A stretch of DNA of 64,000 bases from Capsulimonadaceae bacterium (lineage in GTDB: Bacteria > Armatimonadota > Armatimonadia > Armatimonadales > Capsulimonadaceae), in NCBI GenBank assembly GCA_031292625.1, contig JARLGU010000019.1, forward strand, positions 434,001 to 498,000. Reading direction: 5' to 3'. The position numbers and the translations under genes were made by a program. Shown in pieces: positions 53,310 through 60,359 of the stretch (its first letter is position 1; each line of letters opens with the position of its first letter). The notes under the pieces were generated by a model. The model was given only the letters and a program-made list of their open reading frames with translations. It ran no database searches and was not told the DNA's origin.

Positions 53310-55512
53310 AGAGTGTCCGGCTCAAAATCTCTCGCTGAACATCCCTCGGCAGGTCGACAAACCGGGCGCTGAAGCCGCCGACGCGCACGAAGAGATTGGG
53401 ATACAACTCGGGATGCTCCATCGCGCGCTCGAGCTCGCCCCGATCGATCGCCGTAATCATCGCCTGCGTGCCCCCCGTCGCGAAATAGGCATCGAGAACG
53501 CCCTGCAGCTTGGGACGCTGCGACCGGAACATTTCCTTCGTAAACTTCATGTTCTGAACGACGCCCGCATGGATGTCCGGCGAGAGTTTCACGAGAGAGT
53601 GGATCAGCGCCGTCAGCCCCTTCCGGTCGCTGCCGCCCGACGGCGCGTTGGCGTTCGCCATCGGCTGGCGTGCCCGGCGGCCGTCGGCGGACGCCCCGGT
53701 GTATCGCCCAAGCGACGTATTGGCGGAGTTGTTAATAACTACGGTCAAGTAGCTGTCCATGCCCACTTTTGCCGCCTGCGCCCGCACAGTACAACAAAAG
53801 TGTTCGTGAACGCGCACAGCCATGGCATCGGCTCCGGCATCGTTGTTCCCGTATTTGGGCGCGGCAACGAGAGCGTCGCGCAATTCGTCAGTCCCCGCGA
53901 AATCCGCATCCAGGGCGGCGACGAGTGCCGGCAGCGAAACGCGGCGATCGTCATACACAACGCTCTTGATCGCGGTCAAACTATCGGCAGTGTTCGTGTT
54001 TCCATACGCTTCCAACGTCCCGCCAAGATGACGGACGCCGCCGGACAGCAACGCCTTGCCGCGCGCGATGCAATCATCGTAGAGCACGCTAATGAACAGG
54101 AACGCAGCCTGCTCGCCCGCGACCCGGTATTCCAGCGCCTCCTGTTCGGCCAGCGCCTCGATATACGGTTCCGACGTCCGCCGATAGGCATCGAATAGCT
54201 CTTCAAACGTTTCGATGGATCCAACACTGGTCTCGGGTCCTTTGCGCAAGCCCGTCAGCGGGTCGATGCCATCGTGCAGAGTCACCTCGAGCGCTTTGAG
54301 AAGATTCATTACGCCGCTTGGCGTCCCGATGCTCCCGTGGTCGAGCACATACTCGCCGCAGCCGAATGGAACGTATTGCTTCGCCATTTCCAGGTCCACG
54401 CCAAACGCCTTCGCAGCTGCGGGAACGTTAACGTCGTCGTTGTACAGCATCGGAAACGTGCGCCCTTCGCCGAGAACGTCAAGCGCCTTGTCCATAAGCG
54501 CCGGGCTCATCCCCTGGTGCCACCTGAGCGTGAGTTGCGGATCGCTGCCAGGGACGCGGCGCGTCGCCTCTATCGCCAGCAACGCGAAACGATCCGCCGC
54601 ATCCGGATCGGGACGCCCCATTCCGCCGACAACTACCCGTCCATCCCAGATTGTGCAGCGATCCGCCATTAAGCGCCAAATGCCGACGACTAGGTCAAGC
54701 GCGCTTTCGTCCGTAAGGACGCCTGACGCAAGGTCGCGTTTCAAGAACGGCCCCAGGAAAATATCCATCCGGCCGTAGTTGCGAACGTTGGCGGATGCGA
54801 TAAACAGCCAGCAAAGCTGGATTGCCTCCCGAAAGCTCTCCGGCGGCGACCCGGCCAGCTTGTCGAGAACGGAGGCCATCGTCGCGAGTTCGGCGCGTCT
54901 CGCGGTGCAGGCGGTCGCTGCTGCCGTGCGCGCCATCGATGCGTACTGCCGGCAAAGATCCTTCTGCAGCGCGAGGATGTCCAGCATGGCGGCAAGAACC
55001 GGGTTGCCGCCGCTCGCTTGATCCGAACGGCCGCGCACTTCATCCTCGAGGCCGGTTAAGCCCAGGCGGAGCAGCTTCTCGAAATCAAGGTAGGCCCCGC
55101 CGAGCCGATAAAGCGGGAATGCGACGCCGGATGTCCCGAACGCATCGTCGTCCGGCAGCATGTGCGCGAGATGCGGCGGATAGGCGCTGCGGACGCGGGA
55201 GTTCGTGTTTTCCATCCGCCAATATTCGAGAAGGTAGGCCGCTCGATCCCGTATCGCGGCATCCAGCGCATCGTCCGCCGCCATCCGTGCGAGAAGATGC
55301 GCGTTGCGGCGGTATCCCATCCCGCCGTCCTGCGTCGTGAACTTCACCGCCATATCGCCCACTCGTCCGCAGTAGAGGTCGTCCCCACGCGGGGGCTCAA
55401 GGAGCGCTGGAAGTTGCACGCGCAAACACGCCGCCTCCCGCGTTGCGGGGTGTGCGTTCCGGTAGCGGTCATATGTCTCGGTGAATGCCAGTTCTAACGT
55501 CAGGTCAGTCAT
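53302..55512 (-). CDS. Glycyl radical enzyme of the pyruvate formate-lyase superfamily
   Basis: The 736-residue protein has the thiyl cysteine C385 with E387 (V-P-F-G-C-G-E-Y) and the glycyl radical loop with G713 (R-V-G-G-F-S-A-R-F). The C-x-E pair is shared with diol dehydratases and related eliminases, not with PFL itself, which uses two adjacent cysteines. The substrate cannot be read. Such enzymes need anoxic conditions, which hints at an anaerobic or microaerobic niche in an otherwise oxygenase-containing region. GGAG precedes the ATG, and the activase gene overlaps its end. Confidence 0.9.
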   Translation of the reverse strand: MTDLTLELAFTETYDRYRNAHPATREAACLRVQLPALLEPPRGDDLYCGRVGDMAVKFTTQDGGMGYRRNAHLLARMAADDALDAAIRDRAAYLLEYWRMENTNSRVRSAYPPHLAHMLPDDDAFGTSGVAFPLYRLGGAYLDFEKLLRLGLTGLEDEVRGRSDQASGGNPVLAAMLDILALQKDLCRQYASMARTAAATACTARRAELATMASVLDKLAGSPPESFREAIQLCWLFIASANVRNYGRMDIFLGPFLKRDLASGVLTDESALDLVVGIWRLMADRCTIWDGRVVVGGMGRPDPDAADRFALLAIEATRRVPGSDPQLTLRWHQGMSPALMDKALDVLGEGRTFPMLYNDDVNVPAAAKAFGVDLEMAKQYVPFGCGEYVLDHGSIGTPSGVMNLLKALEVTLHDGIDPLTGLRKGPETSVGSIETFEELFDAYRRTSEPYIEALAEQEALEYRVAGEQAAFLFISVLYDDCIARGKALLSGGVRHLGGTLEAYGNTNTADSLTAIKSVVYDDRRVSLPALVAALDADFAGTDELRDALVAAPKYGNNDAGADAMAVRVHEHFCCTVRAQAAKVGMDSYLTVVINNSANTSLGRYTGASADGRRARQPMANANAPSGGSDRKGLTALIHSLVKLSPDIHAGVVQNMKFTKEMFRSQRPKLQGVLDAYFATGGTQAMITAIDRGELERAMEHPELYPNLFVRVGGFSARFVDLPRDVQREILSRTLYG

Positions 55513-55612
55513 TAGTGCGGCGCTCCTGTACGGCCGCGAAACTTACGATGCTCGCCACGTAAGCGATGAACGAAAGCAAAGGACGCCCTCAATACGGTTG
55601 CCCCTATTTCTA

Positions 55613-55869
55613 AGAGCGTGTGTAAAAGATCGAGATGGTTTGTAAGACGGCTCCCCGGCCGCCGTGGCCGTTTTTGAAAAGGGCCGTCACAGCGGTTTCT
55701 CTGCTTCACGATGTGCGCTGGGATCGGACGCTGGCGGCAAAAGGCCGTACGCGGGTCGACGAGGCATCGTAAATCACCGCCGTGAACGAGGCGCGGGCAA
55801 AAAAATGCCCCGGCGGCACGAGCCGTCCTGAATCTTTCTCGCAATACGCCAGTTTATTACACACACTCT
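55613..55869 (+). mobile_element. MITE-like intergenic element, copy C (complete, single unit)
   Basis: The 257-bp element is framed by AGAGCGTGTGTAA (55613-55625) and TTACACACACTCT (55857-55869), a 12 of 13 match as inverted repeats. It shares the whole body with copy A but has only one 93-bp-type unit. It stands upstream of the glycyl radical enzyme gene. No protein gene is inside; a frame on the minus strand exists only by virtue of the repeat. Confidence 0.8.
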
Positions 55870-56090
55870 AGTAATCCGAGATGCCTTGTAGGACGGCTCC
55901 GCGGCCGCCGTGGCCGTTGTTGGCAAAGGGCCGACGCATCGATTTCACTGCTTCACGATGTGCGCTGTAATCGGACGTTGGCGGCAAAACGCCGTACGCG
56001 TGTTTACTGAGCCTTGCCGATTGCCGCCCTGAACGAAGTGCGAGAGAAAAAAAACATACTTTCTGCGCCCCGATCAATTGCACACGCTCT
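55870..56090 (+). mobile_element. MITE-like intergenic element, copy D (left end lost)
   Basis: Copy D directly follows copy C. The body from GTAATCCGAGATG on is homologous but diverged, and it ends at TTGCACACGCTCT (56078-56090). The left terminal repeat is missing, as if copy C had inserted at or replaced it. The right terminus overlaps the TAG stop codon (56089-56091) of the URO-D gene, so that gene's last codons may have been altered by the element. Confidence 0.6.
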
Positions 56091-57186
56091 AATACGCGCA
56101 CTCCCGGCAGGCTTGAGCGAAAGCACGGACGTTTTCGGGGTCGCCGTCGAAGAAATGATCCGACGGACAGCAGATATAGCCCGCGTGGTCCCGCGTCGCT
56201 TCAAAGCACTCGAGCACAAGCTTGCGCGCTGTTTCCGGAGTGCTCGTAAAGCCCCGGTTCTGGTCGAAGCCGCCGATGAAAAAGAGCTTGCCGCCAACCC
56301 GGCGGGACGCCTCCGCGAGATCGCAGTCGCCGCCCATCGCAGGGGGCGTCATCGTCTCCAAGCCGTCCGCGCCGCTTTCGACGACCAGATCCAGCATCGG
56401 CATGAGGCCGCCGCAGAAATGGTTGACGACCTTAAGGCCGATGTCGTGGAACAGCTCGTTCTGCTGCTGATCGTACGGCAATCCAAACTCGCGGTAGAAC
56501 GACGGACTGATCACCGTACTGCTGCCCGCGCCGCCGCCAACTTCCACCATATCGGATGGAATCCCCTCCCACATCCGGGTAACCTGCAGCGTCTTTTGGA
56601 GAATGGCGTCAAGGTAATGGTGCAACAGGTCCGGGTTATCGCAGCCAAGCATGATCGCATCCTGAATTTCGTGAAGACAAGTAAAGCTCTGCCACGGACT
56701 ACCCTGTCCAAAGCTAAAGGGATGGGAGCGAATGATCCCGCGATCGCCGAGGCGATCCTTGGCCTTCTGAATCTCCGAGAAATCGACGCTAACCGGCAAC
56801 GGCTGGAATTCGTTCCACAGCTCAAAATCCGCCTCGTTCTTAATCAGGTGCTCGGTGACCCAACCTGTTATCCGATTGTAAGCGCCCTTGCTCTGCAGCG
56901 TTCCCTTGGGAGTCGTGATCGTGCTCGCCCACGGATGGTTGCCATCGGCATCGACCGGAAACACCTTACGGTCTTCGACCCACCGGCTCAGGCTACGTTC
57001 GTCGTAGCGGTACGTGGGGCTGACGTAGATCGCGAAATCCAAATCGAACATCTCGAACGCTTCCCACTGGTCGATGCCGTTGAGGAAGGTCTCTAAATAG
57101 TAGTTCATCCAGCCGTGCACCTGACATGGCAGCCGATCCGGCCGTCCGTTCGCGAGGGCCGTCAACATTCGTTCGCGCGATGTCAT
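56089..57186 (-). CDS. URO-D family protein, module 3
   Basis: The 365-residue barrel starts M-T-S-R-E-R-M-L-T-A-L, the classic opening of corrinoid methyltransferase-type URO-D proteins. It keeps both elements of the zinc site: N-H-F-C-G-G near 260 and Y-I-C-C-P-S-D-H near 342. It is thus the best candidate of the three for an active methyltransferase. It diverges from an AraC gene 129 bases away. Its stop codon lies in the end of repeat D. Confidence 0.85.
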   Translation of the reverse strand: MTSRERMLTALANGRPDRLPCQVHGWMNYYLETFLNGIDQWEAFEMFDLDFAIYVSPTYRYDERSLSRWVEDRKVFPVDADGNHPWASTITTPKGTLQSKGAYNRITGWVTEHLIKNEADFELWNEFQPLPVSVDFSEIQKAKDRLGDRGIIRSHPFSFGQGSPWQSFTCLHEIQDAIMLGCDNPDLLHHYLDAILQKTLQVTRMWEGIPSDMVEVGGGAGSSTVISPSFYREFGLPYDQQQNELFHDIGLKVVNHFCGGLMPMLDLVVESGADGLETMTPPAMGGDCDLAEASRRVGGKLFFIGGFDQNRGFTSTPETARKLVLECFEATRDHAGYICCPSDHFFDGDPENVRAFAQACRECAY

Positions 57187-57315
57187 AACTACAAATCCTT
57201 TTGCGTTCGCAGATTGGCTTAATTATAGTGTGTGCATCCGCTGCGGACTTGCACGACTAGCGCGCATTATTGCACCATGATGATCTAGAGAGCTGGAATC
57301 GTGCGATAATGCTAT

Positions 57316-58173
57316 ATGCGAATGAAGCGACTGTACATCGACGAGTTTACGGAGGGGCGTCCCTTCCACGCCGCCGAGATCAACGGTCCGCGTGCGCCGG
57401 GAGGCGAGTTCCACGACCACGACTTTTACGAGGTCATGTACGTTCATCAGGGCCGGGTTCGCCACGTGCTACCCGACCGCGCCGACATACTCCAAACTGG
57501 CGACCTCGTCCTGGTTCGTCCCCAGGACGCGCATTCCGTTCGCAGCAAACCAGGCGAACCGGCGTTGATATTTAACGTCGCTTTTCCCGCGATTTCCTGG
57601 AGAGATTACTGCCGCTTGATCCGGATCGACGCGGACCGCCCATGGCCGTCGTCGGGCGTCGGTCCGCGACGAAGCGCGATCTCCCCACAGGCAATGCCAG
57701 CATGCGCGGACGCCTTCGAGCGAGTGCTTGAGGCGTATCGCGGAGAACCGAGCCATCTTCATTTGTGCGTCTTCTGGTGCAGCTTGCTCACCTGCATCGG
57801 CGGATACGAGTCTGAGGATCGTACGGCAGCTTCCAATGCCCCCGAATGGCTCAAGCAGGCATGCCGCGAAATGAGCGCGCCATCAAACCTGCAGGGCGGC
57901 ATCACTCGCCTCGTTGAACTGGCAGGCGTAAGCGGCGCGCACCTCTCGCGCTGCATGCGCGCCGCGATGGGAGTGACGCCCACGGACTACATCAACGAGC
58001 AACGCCTCCGCCGCTCCGCCGCGCTGCTTGTCTCGTCGCCCGCCGACATCACGGAGATCGCACTCGACTGCGGATACGATAACCTCTCGTACTTTTACCG
58101 CCTCTTCCGCGCACGATACGGCATGACTCCCAGAGCCTATCGCATGAAGAACAGCCGCTCGATCGTCCCGTAG
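57316..58173 (+). CDS. AraC-family regulator, module 3
   Basis: The 285-residue protein has a cupin sensor (H-D-H-D-F-Y-E-V-M-Y-V-H-Q-G at about 33) and C-terminal HTH units (V-S-G-A-H-L-S-R-C-M-R-A-A and I-A-L-D-C-G-Y-D-N-L-S-Y-F-Y-R-L-F). The H-D-H motif is like metal-binding cupins. It is divergent from the URO-D gene and precedes a PhyH gene on its own strand. Confidence 0.9.
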   Translation: MRMKRLYIDEFTEGRPFHAAEINGPRAPGGEFHDHDFYEVMYVHQGRVRHVLPDRADILQTGDLVLVRPQDAHSVRSKPGEPALIFNVAFPAISWRDYCRLIRIDADRPWPSSGVGPRRSAISPQAMPACADAFERVLEAYRGEPSHLHLCVFWCSLLTCIGGYESEDRTAASNAPEWLKQACREMSAPSNLQGGITRLVELAGVSGAHLSRCMRAAMGVTPTDYINEQRLRRSAALLVSSPADITEIALDCGYDNLSYFYRLFRARYGMTPRAYRMKNSRSIVP

Positions 58174-58272
58174 TGCCTCAGGGAAACGCAAGATTCCATC
58201 AAAGCAGTGCAAGACTCGCGTCCGCCGGCCGTGGTTAAATGACGCCCATCCGAAACCGCAAAGGAGTCTTAA

Positions 58273-59022
58273 ATGAGTATCGTTATCCAAAAAGCAAGAA
58301 GATTATCGACAGAACAGGTGAGCCAGTACGAGAACGACGGCTACACGCTTTACAACGCGCCCGTCTTCGCGCCGGACGAATTCGCACGGCTCAAGGCGAT
58401 CTTCGAGGAGGATCTCGCCCGCTACGGCGACGAGGACCTGGACAGGATCCACTTCCGCGACAAACGGTTACTCCCGTTCTTGCTCAGCGATGCGGTGCTG
58501 GATCTTGTAGAACCTTTGGCCGGTCCCAATATCGGTCTCTGGAGCAGTCACTTCATCTCAAAAGCGCCGCGCACGGGAAAGGCGACGCCCTGGCACGAGG
58601 ATTCGGCGTACTGGAACGGCCGCATATCGACCATGGCGGGAATCTGCACCGTCTGGCTCGCGATCGATGAAGCGACGCCGGAAAACGGCAGCATGGCCGT
58701 GATCCCCGGAACGCATAGAAACGGCTTCTCGCAATACGCGCCCGTTGACACGGCAGAGAACATTTTTGGCAGCGAGATCAAGCCGGAATTGATCGATGAG
58801 TCAAAGGCTGTATATTTCTCGTTGAAACCCAACGAGTGCAGTCTGCACGAAGCGCGAATCATCCACGGCGCGAAAGCCAACACATCCGGCAAGCGCCGCG
58901 CAGGATACACGATGCGCTATTTCCCGACGTCAAGCAAGGTCTTTCCCGAGAAGAACCAGGGGCATCATCTCTGGCTTGCACGCGGCCGCGATCTCGCAGG
59001 AAACGTTTACATGAACGGTTGA
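58273..59022 (+). CDS. PhyH-type Fe(II)/2-oxoglutarate dioxygenase, module 3
   Basis: The 249-residue protein has iron ligands H108 and D110 (P-W-H-E-D-S-A-Y-W) and H198 (I-I-H-G-A-K), and a basic R-R-A-G-Y-T-M-R-Y stretch for 2-oxoglutarate. AAAGGAG stands seven bases before the ATG. It is the second dioxygenase of the region and not a close copy of the one at 43106, since the spacing and ligand context differ (H-E-D versus H-Q-D). It is convergent with the LacI gene. Confidence 0.87.
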   Translation: MSIVIQKARRLSTEQVSQYENDGYTLYNAPVFAPDEFARLKAIFEEDLARYGDEDLDRIHFRDKRLLPFLLSDAVLDLVEPLAGPNIGLWSSHFISKAPRTGKATPWHEDSAYWNGRISTMAGICTVWLAIDEATPENGSMAVIPGTHRNGFSQYAPVDTAENIFGSEIKPELIDESKAVYFSLKPNECSLHEARIIHGAKANTSGKRRAGYTMRYFPTSSKVFPEKNQGHHLWLARGRDLAGNVYMNG

Positions 59023-59073
59023 CGGAAGACGCCGCGCAAATCGGGCCTGTCCGGATGGCGTTCTTCGCGAACG

Positions 59074-60165
59074 TCACCCGTTGGCAGGCTCGATAGCGGC
59101 GGTTGAGGAGCGAACCATGAGTTCGCCGACATAAGCGATGTCGCGGCGGTGGATCCCGGCGGCGAAAGAGCCGTCCGTGGAGGCCTGGTCGTGCATGGAG
59201 TAGAGCTGAGCGATGGCGCTGGTCGCGATCTGCAGCATCGGCGGACGGATGGTCGTCAACGGCGGCGCAAGAGCCTCGGCTCCGCCTGGCGAATCGCCAA
59301 ACGTCACCACGGACACCTGCCTGGGCACCGAAAGTCCGCGCGCGAGGACCGCTTGCAGGAGAAATGTGGCGACGGACTCGTTAAAACAAACGAACGCCGT
59401 CACTTTTCCGGCATCGATCAGCGCATCCGCCATCTTGTGCACCTGCTCGCGGAACGATAGGTTGCGAAATGTGTCGTAGGGCGCCGGGACGCAGAAATCG
59501 GCAGGCGTGCCGTGATCGACCCACGATGATTGGAGGCCCTGCCAGCGTTGACGCGTGACGCGAGCGCGCGGCTTGGCGCTTGGACCGACAAACGCGACGT
59601 GACGATGACCGAGGCTCCACAGATGATCCCCAAGGCTTCGTCCAGCCGCAAAGTTGTCGAGGTGTACGGTCACCATTTCGCGCGGGGATTCGTCGGCCTC
59701 GCCGAGCATCACGGTCGGGATCGTCGCCGCGGCCGCCGAGCGGGGGAGAAGCGTATCGCCGAGTACGATGAGGCCCATCAGAGCGAGCATATCGAGCTTG
59801 GGCAAGTCCGCCTCGGTGAGCATCCGGAAGCCGTAGTCGTAATCATCGCCGGCGGCGGGCGTTTGCTGAGCCGCATGACGCGTCAACGCCTTCTGGAGCG
59901 CGTTGAGTGCAATTGCGCCCGTTGCGTCCATATCGGGCGACCAGATGCCAATAAACTGCTCGACGCGTTGACGCCTCAGACGACGGCTCCCGCGAGGCCG
60001 TCCTGAACGAACTGGCGTGTAGTTCAGCTGTTCCGCAACGCGGAGAACTCTCTCGCGCGTATCCTTACTGACGAACGTCCCGTTATCTCTTCCGCTGAGC
60101 ACGGTTGACACCACGCTCGGTGAGACTCCCGTCTGATCGGCAATGTCCTTGAGGGTGACAGGCAT
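59074..60165 (-). CDS. LacI-family transcriptional regulator
   Basis: The 363-residue protein opens with the LacI HTH (M-P-V-T-L-K-D-I-A-D-Q-T-G-V-S-P-S-V-V-S) and hinge, then a basic R-P-R-G-S-R-R-L-R-R stretch and a sugar-sensor fold with L-W-S-L-G-H-R-H-V-A-F-V-G and V-S-V-V-T-F-G-D-S. It diverges from the propeller gene at 60360. The gap between contains an AAGCGCTT palindrome that fits a LacI-type half-site pair. Confidence 0.92.
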   Translation of the reverse strand: MPVTLKDIADQTGVSPSVVSTVLSGRDNGTFVSKDTRERVLRVAEQLNYTPVRSGRPRGSRRLRRQRVEQFIGIWSPDMDATGAIALNALQKALTRHAAQQTPAAGDDYDYGFRMLTEADLPKLDMLALMGLIVLGDTLLPRSAAAATIPTVMLGEADESPREMVTVHLDNFAAGRSLGDHLWSLGHRHVAFVGPSAKPRARVTRQRWQGLQSSWVDHGTPADFCVPAPYDTFRNLSFREQVHKMADALIDAGKVTAFVCFNESVATFLLQAVLARGLSVPRQVSVVTFGDSPGGAEALAPPLTTIRPPMLQIATSAIAQLYSMHDQASTDGSFAAGIHRRDIAYVGELMVRSSTAAIEPANG

Positions 60166-60253
60166 GCCAGCTTCCTTCCGGCCAAAGTAAAATCATTGCT
60201 GTTTATCCATTATTCATCAGATTCGTCGCAAAAGTCAACAAGACAGGCCAGTA

Positions 60254-60261
60254 AAGCGCTT
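60254..60261. promoter_or_regulatory. AAGCGCTT palindrome, possible LacI operator
   Basis: The perfect 8-bp palindrome with a CG centre lies 89 bases before the LacI start and 99 bases before the propeller start. LacI-type operators usually carry a central CG, so this is a reasonable site. Confidence 0.4.
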
Positions 60262-60359
60262 ATGGGTAATCCAAACGATCGCTTGCCACGGGACGAGTTT
60301 GGCCACAATCGCTTGGAGACGAGGTATAACTACCTACGATCGACCGGCTAATTATCCTC

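Noticed and set aside
41982-57186. The URO-D genes as heme-synthesis hemE
   Set aside because: Three divergent copies with AraC regulators and no other heme gene, plus methyltransferase-type motifs, argue for catabolic or unknown roles.
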